Shown piece by piece: positions 30,676 through 40,384 of a stretch of 64,000 nt of DNA (its first letter is position 1; the number at the start of each line of letters is the position of its first letter). The notes below the pieces were generated by a model that searched no databases, had not been told where the DNA came from, and was given only the letters and a program-made list of their open reading frames with translations. The position numbers and the translations under genes are program-made. The DNA is from Neisseria meningitidis (GTDB taxonomy: Bacteria; Pseudomonadota; Gammaproteobacteria; Burkholderiales; Neisseriaceae). Location of the stretch: contig OV299793.1 in the NCBI GenBank assembly GCA_923184405.1, forward strand, positions 1,362,733 through 1,426,732. Reading direction: 5' to 3'.

Positions 30676-31291
30676 TCATTCGACCTCCGACCCTTGCCTG
30701 ATAGGAATATACGATATGTCGCCGTTCGCCTTAAGATTCGTACGGGCAATATCCGAATCCCCTGACGAATCATTTACCCACAATACTTTAATCAAAGTAT
30801 CCCCATTTGACTTATTATCGCAATTTAAAGAAAAAGCATAGGCGGACAATGTCGGCAAAGCACCCGACGAATCCTTGCAGACGGCGTAATGGATGGCTGC
30901 CGCATCCGGCAAGGCACTTTTCAGCTCATAACTAAATCTCTTCAATTGTGCCTCTGCCAACTGCGTCTTAGTTTTTATGGCATCAATCGTAAACTCACCA
31001 TCCACAGCTGATAGTGTATGCGATAGTGTATTGTTTCCCATGTAAAGATTATAGTTTTCTTGTTGCTGTCCGAATCAATGGTCGGATTCATCAACATTCG
31101 CTTCCATCAGGTTTTGCGTGATTTGGCTGACGATGGTTTGTGTCTCCGCCTCCTGACGGAAGCGACTGTCGCAACTGCACAGACAGTAACGCCAAAATAC
31201 CGATGGTCAGAACGAGCATAACAACCAAGACTTCTATCAGCGCCATACCGGACTGGGAATCTTTCAGGCGGAAGCAATCATTATTCTTCAT
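30676..31291 (-). CDS. pilV: minor pilin PilI/PilV (frameshifted)
   Basis: Type IV minor pilin. In meningococci PilV affects host-cell signalling. MKNNDCFRLKDSQSGMALIE at 31291: leader ending in G, then MALIEVLVVMLVLTIGILAL. Indels near 31150 and 31065 break it. Later blocks NTLSHTLSAVDGEFTIDAIK, AEAQLKRFSYELKSALPDAA and HYAVCKDSSG carry the first of the C-terminal cysteines. It ends IPIRQGSEVE at 30676. Gonococcal name pilI. Confidence 0.8.
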
Positions 31292-31314
31292 ATTCATTTA
31301 AAAAACTGAAACTG

Positions 31315-31986
31315 TTATTTATACTGGCACACAGTACGCCGAGTACGATCACCCTAGGGCAAACTTCGACCCTGCCGCTGCTGTCAATCAAAACCACCGC
31401 CGAACGGAATTTCTTATCGGCATCTAAAACTGCTCTCGCATCTGTCAGCACGATTTGGATATAACCGTCGGAATAAAAAAGCTGGATTTGCTTGTAGATG
31501 CTGGTCTTTCGTATAACCGAACGTCCCGTTTGATTGAATGTCAAACTACACGGTCGGCGGTCGGCTGAGACGAACTCGAAAGCGATATGGTTAGGCATAA
31601 TTAATCCGGCTGTCGTCGGTATCATTCAACACCACTCTGCGGAGAAAAACATCCGCCGCATCGCCGTCATATGCCTTATTGCCGTTTTGTCGCCAAAGCC
31701 AACATTCCCCGCCCCTTCTTGCTGAAGTCACATCTATTGTTGGGCGCACCGTCTTTTAACTTAGACAGGACAGATATAGACAGGAGATTGAGCCAGACGG
31801 CTTCGCCCTGGAGAAACGCAAAAGGTTGGCAATCAGCTCCGCGTGACTGGCAATGCGGCGGGATGCAATCCATTGGCTCATATTGGGGAGGGCTATCATC
31901 GCCATAATGGCTGCAATGACCATCACGATGGAGAAAGCTCTGTTAGCGTGGAAACCTTGAGCAATACGTAACTGAAACAGAAGCAA
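31315..31986 (-). CDS. pilH: FimT/GspH-like pilin PilH (degraded N-terminus)
   Basis: First gene of the pilHIJKX operon. The N-helix is recognisable as FSIVMVIAAIMAMIALPNMS and QWIASRRIASHAELIANLLR. The leader (expected QGFTLIELLIVMV) has substitutions, AQGFHANRAFSIVM. Later PNNRCDFSKKG, HIAFEFVSADRRP, SDGYIQIVLTDARA, FRSAVVLIDSSGRVEVCPR follow in shifted frames. The stop TAA at 31315 gives the expected end CQYK. The start is uncertain (about 31950-31986). A Correia element lies just upstream, where the promoter should be. Confidence 0.78.
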
Positions 31987-32006
31987 TACAACGTTAACTG
32001 GTAATG

Positions 32007-32155
32007 TATCGTGGATTAGAATTCAAACCAGTACGGCGTTACCTCGCCTTAGCTCAAAGAGAACGATTCTCTGGGTGCTGGGCACCAGTGAATCAGTTCC
32101 GTATATTTGTACTGTCTGCCTTCGTCGCCTTGTCCTAATTTTTGTTAATCTATAT
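32007..32155. repeat. Correia element upstream of pilH
   Basis: Diverged long form (CGTGGATTAGAATTCAAACC, AAAGAGAACGATTCTCTGGG, TTTGTTAATCTATAT) between dnaB and pilH, so it may carry the operon's promoter. Confidence 0.82.
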
Positions 32156-32280
32156 TTTCAATTATATGCGGGCTGAATACCAAAAATGCCTCAAGGCCGC
32201 GATTTTATTTTTTAGGGCAATCTCTCAGCATGATTTTAAACGATTTGCCTGATTTCGCCTAATAAATTTTTATATGACCT

Positions 32281-33683
32281 TTAATCTTCTATCTTTGCCT
32301 CCTCGGAATATAAGGCAGCGTGTCGTTGGTGGTGTCCCGTCATGAGAAGATTACCGACTGGGACCGTTGCGGTGTTGCCGATGATACATTCAGCAAGGCC
32401 TTTCATGGGCGGAAGTCTTGGTTTGTAGTATTCGTCGCGGTACCGAACGCAATCGGTCGGCATCCTGCTCGATAGCACGGATTCGCGGAGGTCGGACATC
32501 ATCGGGCGTTTGTCAGTATTCGCCATTCGGTACCGTATTGCAGGCTCCAGTTGCGACAGGGAGACGATGGGGACTTACAGATTCTTTCGCCAACGCTTTG
32601 AGCGAACGTGAAATTTCGCACAGCTCTGAAGCTCGGTTGTCGGAACGGCGGGTCGGATCCACCATCAGTTGCAGGTAGTCGATGATCAATCAACATTAGA
32701 TTATTGGTGAAATTGACGGGCGAGACGGCAGGCGCGGGCGCGCAGTTCGAGCGCAGTCAAAACCAGAATCTCGTCGATGTACACGGGCGCGTCGGAGAGT
32801 TTGACGACTGCTTTCGTTCCAGCCGACCCCAGTGTTCGTCTTCGAGCCTGTTGAGTTTCAGGACGCTTTGATCAAGCGTCCGACCGAGCCGAGCATACGC
32901 GATAACCAGTTGCGCACCGCACATCTCCATTGAAGACGGCAAACAGCAGCTTGCGCTACGGCAACGTGTTCGGCGATATTGATGGAAAGGCGGTCTTACC
33001 CATAGAAGGACGACAATAAACGATAATCACGTCGCCGGGTTGCAGACCGAGATTTTGTCGAGGTCGATGAACCCTGTCGGCACATCATTAACTTCATCAG
33101 GATTGTAACCCAAGTAGAGCATATCGATGCGCTGTACGACTTCTTTCAGCAAATCAGGAATCTCCAAAAAGCCCTGCTTGGATTTGGCGGTGCTTTCGGC
33201 GATTTAGAATACTATATTTTCCGCCTCGACCATAAACTGCCCCGTGTCCCTGCCTTGCGGATTATAGGCACTGCGGGCGATTTCCGTCCCCACTTCAGCC
33301 AGTTGGCGCATGATGGAACGCTCGCGAATGATTTCGACGTAGCGGCAGATGATGGCGGCAGACGGGGTGTTTTGCGCCAGCGTAATCAGGTATTCGAATC
33401 CGCCTGCCGCTTCCAATTCTTCGTTCCGCTGCAAATCTTCCTGAACCGTAATCACATCTGCGGGACGGCTCTCATTGATTAATTTGGCAATGGAACGGAA
33501 AATCAGGCGGTGTTCATGGCGGTAGAAATCCTCTTCCGAAACCACATCAGCAATCCTGTCCCATGCCGGATTTTCCAGCATCAACCCGCCCGTAACGGAT
33601 TGTTCCGCCTCCATTGAGTGCGGAGGAAGCGACAACGCGCCGACCACACGGTCTTCAGACGGCATGGCTGCGTAATCGTTCAT
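32281..33683 (-). CDS. dnaB: replicative DNA helicase DnaB (frameshifted)
   Basis: Hexameric replication-fork helicase. The start at 33683 reads MNDYAAMPSEDRVVGALSLP. The peptide MPSED is encoded by an uptake sequence. N-terminal domain: HSMEAEQSVTGGLMLENPAW, DFYRHEHRLIFRSIAKL, GGFEYLITLAQNTPSAA. Middle and C-terminal RecA-like parts are in changing frames (Walker A near 33000, DYLQL near 32680), ending RPMMSDLRES, YRDEYY, GLAECIIG and YSEEAKIED at 32281. About 467 residues, normal size. It is essential, so the many indels must largely be sequence errors. Confidence 0.85.
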
Positions 33684-33845
33684 GGTACATCCTATCTGTC
33701 GTGCCGAAATTGCAATCTTCTATTATAGCGTAAAGCAGGTTTAATTGGTTTCCATTCCTCAAAACAGGTAAAATATGTGCGCTGCCTAGCCATTTGCAGC
33801 AACACTGCCAAAATACAACATTTAAAACAATATTAGGAGCACAAA

Positions 33846-34431
33846 ATGGAACATAAGCTGCCGCAACTGCCTTATGAACTGGACGCATTGTCCCCGCATC
33901 TGAGCAAAGAGACTTTGGAATTCCACTACGGCAAACACCATCAAACCTACATCACCAACCTGAACAATCAAATCAAAGGCACCGAATTTGAAAACCTGCC
34001 TTTGGAAGAGATTGTGAAAATCTTCGGGCGGCGTGTTCAACAACGCGGCACAAACTTGGAACCACACCTTCTACTGGCTGGGTTTCACGTCCAAAGGTCA
34101 AGGCAAACCTGCTGACGAACTGGCCGCCGCCATCGACGCGAAATGGGGCAGCTTCGAGAAATTGCAAGAAGCGTTCAATGCCTGCGCAGCCGGTACTTTC
34201 GGCTCCGGTTGGGCGTGGCTGGTGAAAACCCCTGCCAGCGGATTGGATTTGGTTTCCACTTCCAACGCCGCTACGCCGCTGACCACTGAAAACACGCCGC
34301 TGCTGACCTGCGACGTGTGGGAACACGCCTATTACATCGACTACCGCAACAGCCGTCCCAACTACCTGAAAGGTTTCTGGGAAATCGTCAACTGGGACGA
34401 AGTCGCCAAACGCTTCGCCGCCTTGTCCTGA
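33846..34431 (+). CDS. sodB: iron superoxide dismutase (one frameshift)
   Basis: Fe-SOD, cytosolic dismutation of superoxide. RBS TAGGAG, start 33846: [20 protein letters not shown]. Metal ligands: His in [10 protein letters not shown], His in NHTFYWLG, Asp and His in [20 protein letters not shown]. Indel near 34030 (expected [14 protein letters not shown]). The usual end VAKRFAA runs into the right half of a Correia element, which supplies the last codons and the TGA at 34431. Length 195 is near the family norm. Confidence 0.93.
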
Positions 34432-34450
34432 TTTTTGTTAATCCACTATA
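34413..34450. repeat. Correia element half overlapping sodB stop
   Basis: CGCCTTGTCCTGATTTTTGT then TAATCCACTATA is the right terminus of a Correia element. The left part is absent or was replaced by sodB. Confidence 0.82.
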
Positions 34451-34770
34451 ACGACTGTCGGGCATTTGCAGCCGTCATTGGTGAGCAGGCAGGAATTTAG
34501 GTCTGTTCAGTTTCAGTTATTTCCGATAAATGCCTGTTGCTTTTCATTTCTAGATTCCCACTTTCGTGGGAATGACGGTTCAGTTGCTACGTTTACTGTC
34601 AAGTTTCGGTTATGTTGGAATTTCGGGAAACTTATGAATCGTCATTCCCGCGCAGGCGGGAATCTAGACCTTAGAACAACAGCAATATTCAAAGATTATC
34701 TGAAAGTCCGAGATTCTAGATTCCCGCTTTCGCGGAAATGACGGAAAGTGGCGGGAATGACGGGATCTAG
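34450..34770. repeat. dRS3/NIME repeats
   Basis: Units such as GATTCCCACTTTCGTGGGAA (about 34555) and GTCATTCCCGCGCAGGCGGG (about 34640), with CAGTTTCAGTTATTTCCGAT spacers. Confidence 0.85.
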
Positions 34771-35270
34771 CATCCCTTATCACTACCTGCTATATTCCAA
34801 CTATCTAAGAAATCACGCAAAACCTCTGAAATAACTGCCTTCGGAGAATATTCGTAAGTCAACCAGAGGCCTCTGTAATAACACTGCTAACTAAACTTAT
34901 TATGCTCAGCCTCAACTTCCAAAGTGCTAAACTTATTAGACTTCTTCTGCTTATCGCTAAATGTAACGCAGGTTTTAAGCAATTCACAATCATTCTGTGC
35001 ACTCTGGTGAGTAAGAATTTCGTAATCAGTCTAGACTTGCACAAAGTGTCCGATCATGAATTGCCGTATAACTTAGAAATGTCGTATACATAGCTGACCA
35101 ACACAAAACCAGTACGCTGTTGCCTAGCCTTAGATAAAATACATCCATCCTCTAAAGTGCAGGAACCAACCAAGTGCAATAGATTCTGTACTATTGATAC
35201 GTGTCTGCAGCTTCGTCGCATTGTACTCATCTCTGTGTATCCGCTATATCATTTCGAGTAGAGTTTTGAG
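34770..35270. other. intergenic stretch with a degraded Correia element
   Basis: No gene recognised. 35097-35250 holds a decayed Correia element (ACCAGTACGCTGTTGCCTAG, GTCTGCAGCTTCGTCG, CCGCTATATC). The rest, 34790-35090, shows only short frames. Confidence 0.5.
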
Positions 35271-35600
35271 GTATTGAAATTCGGTTATTTCCGATAAATT
35301 CCTGTTGCTTTATTGCTGATTCACTTCCGTGGAATGACGGTTCAGTTGATACGGTTACTGTCAAGTTTCGGGTTATGTTGGAATTTCGGGAAACTTATGA
35401 ATCGTCATTCCGCGCAGGCGGGATCTAGACCTCAGAACAACAGCAATATTCAAAGATTATCTGAAAGTCCGAGATTCTAGATTCCCGCTTTCGCCGATGC
35501 TAGGAATGACCGGATGTAGGTTGACTTAACCCTGTGTCCTAGATTCACGCGCCAGCAGGAATGACGAAAAGTCACGGAAATGACGGTTCGGATTCCTTAA
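35270..35600. repeat. dRS3/NIME repeats, second block
   Basis: Near-duplicate of 34510-34760 (GGTTACTGTCAAGTTTCGG, GGAAACTTATGAATCGTCAT, TCCGAGATTCTAGATTCCCG), so this whole segment appears duplicated. Confidence 0.82.
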
Positions 35601-35645
35601 ATCACCCATGTATTGCTGTAAATCTTAGAGATAGCGGAATACAGC

Positions 35646-35708
35646 GATTAACAAAAACCAGTACGGCAAGGCGAGGCAACGCCGTACTGGATTTTGTTAA
35701 TCCGCTAT
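35646..35708. repeat. very short Correia element
   Basis: GATTAACAAAAACCAGTACG and the inverse CGTACTGGATTTTGTTAATC flank only GCAAGGCGAGGCAACGC. Lies at the 3' end of the next gene. Confidence 0.82.
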
Positions 35709-36227
35709 AATTGATGAAACGAGTTAAAAAGTGCTGCCATCGCCTGTTCTTCTTGTCGGATACGCTCAAATAAGACCAGCAAATAAATCGGCACGCCAAT
35801 CAATAAAACATACCACGCTTGACATAATAAGACGATGCCAATCAGTTCGGGTATGATGTTTAAAAATAATTGGGGTGGCGGAATGTTTTAAACAACCACG
35901 AACGATTAATTTGATGATTTGGTAAAATATAGATTTTAACCGTCCAAATCTCCCAACTGCTTAATAATCAATGACAACATCACAAACGAAGCCATCACCG
36001 TCAGCGTACCAATCAAGGATATGCCATTAAAAGCAGTGTCAGAAAGCCATACCCAAACAAAACACGCCAAATAATAAAGCGTATGAACTGCCGCAAGCAG
36101 CGTGGAATTGGTTTTTCCGTATTGTTTCGCCCTTTGGCAATCAAGGCTTTTTCATGTTTAATAGAGACGGCTAAAAATAACAGTCTGATGATAAAAACAG
36201 GCTTAAAATGCTTAAAATCATTGTCAT
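35705..36227 (-). CDS. isoprenylcysteine methyltransferase-like membrane protein (frameshifted)
   Basis: Small integral membrane methyltransferase-like protein (ICMT/PEMT family). Start 36227: MTMILSILSLF, a hydrophobic segment, then KHEKALIAKG, VHTLYYLACFVWVWLSDTAF, MASFVMLSLIIKQLG, VKIYILPNHQINRSWLFKTF, RHPNYFLNIIPELIGIVLLC (the RHPxYxxN-xPE signature binding S-adenosylmethionine), AWYVLLIGVPIYLLVLFERI, RQEEQAMAALFNSFHQL. I joined these across at least three indels. About 174 residues, 4-5 membrane helices. The stop TAG (35705) lies inside the end of a Correia element. Substrate unknown. Confidence 0.78.
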
Positions 36228-36556
36228 TGATGTTTTTCCATTGAAATTGAAATAAATATAAATCGGATTAATGGTATTTTTAATTAATGATGTTTCAGAC
36301 CATCATGCTCTATAAACAATTCCCATTAAGTCCGCGCCGCAACCTGCTATAATAAGTCTGCAATCGGCGCAAATCAATGCTTTGCGTTTATTGCCATCCC
36401 AAAATAATTGATGCTGCCTTAATTATAATACCAAGATAAGTTTTTTTATTCAATAAAATACAAAGGGAAGCGTTCAGCCCATTGCAAACAGATGCAATCC
36501 ACCGATTATTTAAAAACGGCAAAGCCTTGCCCCCTTGCGGCAAGCCTGCAATGCCT

Positions 36557-36889
36557 TTAATGTCCGCAGGCGCAAGCGTCGCCGTGGTGCCCGCAACCCT
36601 GTGCCGTTTCGAGCCATTCGTCGTCATCGCCGTCAAACTCTTCCACTTCGTCAAACTCGCCGCGTTCCACCATGACGCACAACTCTTCAAGGCTTTCCGC
36701 GCCTTCCACCCAAAAACAGGGAATGCCCGGCGGCGTATCGGGCGCAAGCAGTGCCGCTACGCCTTCATGCCACGCAATCCAATAGCCGTTGTCCGTACGG
36801 ACGAATTGTGCGTTTTCGTTGACCGACTCGCCTTCCGTACCTTCCAGCATACGTTCCGCAATGTCCGGCTGAAAAGATAAAATCTGCAT
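36557..36889 (-). CDS. hypothetical acidic protein with C-terminal Cys/His cluster
   Basis: Intact 110 residues: MQILSFQPDIAERMLEGTEG, YWIAWHEGVAALLAPDTPPG, then a strongly acidic run (FDEVEEFDGDDDEWLE) and a tail CGHHGDACACGH rich in Cys and His that could bind a metal. I do not recognise the family. Cytosolic, no membrane segment. Monocistronic, next to a Correia element at its 5' side that may provide its promoter. Confidence 0.75.
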   Translation of the reverse strand: MQILSFQPDIAERMLEGTEGESVNENAQFVRTDNGYWIAWHEGVAALLAPDTPPGIPCFWVEGAESLEELCVMVERGEFDEVEEFDGDDDEWLETAQGCGHHGDACACGH

Positions 36890-36931
36890 AAGTGTTCCTT
36901 TATATGATGGTTTTCCGTCAAAACAAGGCGT

Positions 36932-37036
36932 TATAGTGGATTAAATTTAAACCAGTACGGCGTTGCCTCGCCTTGCCGTACTATTTGTACTGTCTGCGGC
37001 TTCGTCGCCTTGTCCTGATTTAATTTAATCCACTAT
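36932..37036. repeat. Correia element, short form
   Basis: 105 bp, TATAGTGGATTAAATTTAAA to TTTAATTTAATCCACTATA, between divergent genes (the 36.6 kb hypothetical gene and cysT). Confidence 0.93.
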
Positions 37037-37178
37037 ATTTTAAAACATCGCGCCCGCTTGAGAAACTGCCAACCGCTTTATAACAAATTCGTCTTTGCAC
37101 CAAACTTTCCATTCTTTCCGTTTTTCAGACGGCATCGTTAAAGTAGTCCTTCCTTTTCCTTATTTTCAGCATTGTTTT

Positions 37179-38012
37179 ATGTTACCGCTCAAAACGCCCG
37201 GCGTACTGCCCGGCTTCAAACTCAGCCTTGGTCTGACCGTATTGTGCCTGTCGCTGCTTGTGGTCTTGCCGTTTGCGATGATGGCGGCGAAGGCGGCGGA
37301 AATCGGCTGGGGCGGCTTTGGAACACGATTGCCGAGCCGAACGCGTTGGCGGCGGTGTGGCTGAGTTTGCGGATGTCGTTTTATGCGATGCTGACCAATG
37401 TCGTGTTCGGCACGCTGGTGGCGTGGGTATTGGTGCGCCATGAATTTCCGGGCAAGGGCTTGGCGAACGCGCTGGTTGATTTGCCGTTTGCGCTGCCGAC
37501 GGCGGTTACGGGTATCGCGTTGGCAACCCTGTATGCGCCTAACGGTTGGATAGGCCGTTTTTTCGAGCCTTTGGGCATCAAAATCGCGTTTACGCCCGTC
37601 GGCATTTGGATTGCGCTGGTCGTCGTCAGCCTGCCCTTTATCGTCCGCGCCGTGCAGCCGGTGTTGGAGGAATTATCGGGCGAATATGAGGAAGCGGCGG
37701 CGACTTTGGGCGCAAACCGCTTTACGACGTTCCGCCGCGTGCTGCTGCCGGAAATCACGCCGGCACTCTTGATCGGCGCGGGAATGATGTTCGCGCGGGC
37801 AACGGGGAATACGGCTCGGTGATTTTATCGCGGGCAATATTCCGATGGTTTCCGAAATCCTGCCGCTGATTATTACGGGCAAGCTGGAACAGTTCGACGT
37901 GCAGGGCGCGTCGGCGGTGGCGTTGTTTATGCTGCTGGTTTCGTTTGTGATTCTGTTTGCGCTGAACGTGATGCAGTGGGCGTTGGGCAGGCGTTCGGGC
38001 GCGAAGGGTTGA
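37179..38012 (+). CDS. cysT: sulfate/thiosulfate ABC transporter permease CysT (two frameshifts)
   Basis: Inner-membrane permease of the CysTWA sulfate importer. The start at 37179 (MLPLKTPGVLPGFKLSLGLT) is the frame's first ATG; no strong RBS. About six membrane helices. Blocks: LRMSFYAMLTNVVFGTLVAW, LVRHEFPGKGLANALVDLPF, ALPTAVTGIALATLYAPNGW, then the EAA loop SGEYEEAAATLGANRFTTFR in the coupling region. Indels near 37318 and 37800 (FARATGEYGSVIF expected). Ends LGRRSGAKG at 38012. About 278 residues. Confidence 0.92.
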
Positions 38013-38033
38013 GGTCGTCTGAAATACCTGTTA

Positions 38034-38141
38034 CCGTCATTCCCGCGCAGGCGGGAATCCATTAGTGAACTTCAGCTGCCTTATTTATTTTCTGCTTTCC
38101 TGTTGCCCTGCGGTGGATTCCCGCCTGCGCGGGAATGACGG
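38034..38141. repeat. inverted pair of dRS3 units between cysT and cysW
   Basis: 28-base arms, 38034-38061 (CCGTCATTCCCGCGCAGG...) and its exact inverse at 38114-38141, loop about 52 bases. Nested palindrome inside a transporter operon. The next 250 bases up to cysW hold only a short frame (38185-38394) without motifs. Confidence 0.9.
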
Positions 38142-38390
38142 CAGCTAGACGTTTTTATTCACTCTTAGTATCAAAGATAAAAGGTTGTCTGAAAGCGAAT
38201 CCGCTCCACAAAATACAGTATTCGTCGGTCGCATACCAGTAACCTTCAAACAACAGCGAAACAGCAACCCCGCCATGAAACAACTATCCGACCTACTACT
38301 GAATGAACAAAAAGGTCGTGCTGATTGCCCCGCGCTGGCTTTCTCTGACGCCCTCCAGACGTTCCGAACCAACCAGAGAACACCACCGCC

Positions 38391-39262
38391 TTGAAACCCT
38401 ATTCCGCCAATCCCAACCTGACCGAACCGCGTCTGCTGAGCGTGTTGCTGATTACCGCCGCTGATTGTCTTTCTGCTGCTGATGCTGGGCGTGCCGATCG
38501 TCGCCGCTGTTTTACGAAGCCTTAAAAGGCGGCTGGGATTTGTACCTAAAATCCTTAAACGATCCCGAAGCGTGGTCTGCCATCAAATTGACGCTGATTA
38601 CCGCGCTGATTGTCGTTCCTGTCAATGCTGTATTGGGTGTGGCGATGGCATGGCTGCTGACCCGTTTTGATTTTCGAGGCAAGCAGTTGCAGACTACCCT
38701 GCTCGATTTGCCGATCTACGTATCGCCCGTGATGCCCGATTTAATGTTCGTCTTATTGTTCGGCGCGCACACGGCATTGGATGGCTGGCTCGAAGCGCAA
38801 GGCATACAGAGTATCTTCGCCATGCCATGCATTAAATTAGCGATGCAAATCTTTATCCTTCAACAATTGTCGCATGGGCGAAATCATCACGCGCTGCATG
38901 CACGGACACAACGCGACAGAGAACAAAAGGCCGCATTGATACTCGGCGCAAGCTACTGGCAGATGTATTGGCGCATTGCCCTGCCCAACATCAAATGGAC
39001 GTTACACTACGGCATCATCCTCACCAACGCCCGCAAGATGAGCGAGTTCGGCGCGGTAAGCGTGGTATCAGGACACATACGCGGCGAAACCAACACCGTC
39101 CAGCTTTTGGTCGAAATCTTCTACAACGAATACAACTTCAACGACGCATTCGCCCTCTCCGGCGTATTGGCACGAGAAGCACTGGCGACGCTGGCGGTGC
39201 AGAACATCATTACCAAATTACAGGACCAAAAACTCGCCGGCGCCGAAAGGAACGCAGTATGA
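38391..39262 (+). CDS. cysW: sulfate/thiosulfate ABC transporter permease CysW (frameshifted)
   Basis: Second permease of the sulfate importer. The likely start is TTG at 38391 ([20 protein letters not shown]), preceded by a weak ribosome site. Upstream frames lack homology. Blocks: [80 protein letters not shown] (EAA-loop region), [20 protein letters not shown] and [20 protein letters not shown]. Indels near 38462, 38500 and 38870. Its TGA overlaps the cysA start by ATGA. About 290 residues. Confidence 0.9.
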
Positions 39263-40328
39263 GTATCAACATCCAAAACTTAAACAAACACTACGGCAAT
39301 TTTCACGCGCTGAAAAACATCAACCTCAACGTCCCCACCGGCAAACTCGTTTCCCTGCTCGGCCCGTCCGGCTGCGGCAAAACCACACTTTTACGCATTA
39401 TCGCCGGACTGGAAAACGCCGACGGCGGCAATATCCTGTTTGACGGGCAAGACGTAACCGCCAAACATGTGCGCGAGCGCAAAGTCGGCTTCGTGTTCCA
39501 ACACTACGCCCTTTTCCGCCACATGAACGTGTTTGACAACGTCGCCTTCGGTTTGACCGTATTGCCCAAGTCCGAACGCCCGTCCAAAGAACAAATCTGC
39601 ACTAAAGTCGAAGAATTGCTGAAACTGTACAACTCTCGCATTTGGCAAAATCCTATCCGCACCAATCCTCCGGCGGGCAACGCCAGCGCATCGCCCTCGC
39701 CCGTGCGCTTGCGGTCGAACCGAAACTCCTGCTTTTGGACGAACCCTTCGGCGCGTTGGACGCCAAAGTACGCAAAGAATTACGCACCTGGCTGCGCGAT
39801 ATCCATCACAACCTGGGCGTAACCAGCATGCTAGTTACGCACGACCAAGAAGAAGCCTCGAAGTTTCGACGAAACCGTCGTGATGAACCACGGCAAAATC
39901 GAACAAACCGGCAGCGCCGAAGCTATTTACCGCAAACCCGAAAATGCCTTCGTTACCGAGTTCCTCGGCGAAACCGACGCGTTTGAAGGACGCATCGAAA
40001 AAGGCTTCCGGCATTATAACGGCTTCGCGTGGAAATTGACGCACAATACAAATGGCAGGAACAAACCGCCACCGACTATATCCGCCCGCACGAATGGCAG
40101 ATCGCCGCCGAACACGAAACACCGATGATTTGTGCCGAAATCGAAAAAGTCCACGCCGTCGGGGCATTGACGCATATTTTGGTGAAACACGGCAAACAAG
40201 ACGTGCATATCACGCTGGCTGGCAGCGATGCCGCGCGTTACCCAATCGCCGAAGGCAAAGAATTGAAGCTGATTCCGAAACAGGTTTATGTGTTTTCTCA
40301 AAACGAACTGATTGAATATTCGATTTAA
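39259..40328 (+). CDS. cysA: sulfate/thiosulfate ABC transporter ATPase CysA (frameshifted)
   Basis: ATP-binding subunit. Start 39259 overlaps the cysW stop. Walker [10 protein letters not shown] (near 39360), Q-loop [23 protein letters not shown] signature [15 protein letters not shown] (near 39670), Walker [16 protein letters not shown], switch His in VTHDQEEA, then after an indel near 39858 [20 protein letters not shown] and the TOBE-like tail [19 protein letters not shown] to QNELIEYSI at 40328. About 356 residues. Three indels. Confidence 0.94.
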
Positions 40329-40341
40329 CCATGAAAGCGCA

Positions 40342-40370
40342 ATGCCGTCTGAAAGGCTTTCAGACGGCAT
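40342..40370. terminator. inverted DUS terminator between cysA and ilvA
   Basis: ATGCCGTCTGAAAGGCTTTC then AGACGGCAT hairpin, shared by two convergent genes. Confidence 0.9.
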
Positions 40371-40384
40371 TGTGCTTTCAAGCG

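Noticed and set aside
38185..38394. Small gene between cysT and cysW
   Set aside because: 69-residue frame with no motif, weak start and overlap with dRS3-flanking sequence. Not supported enough to annotate as a gene.
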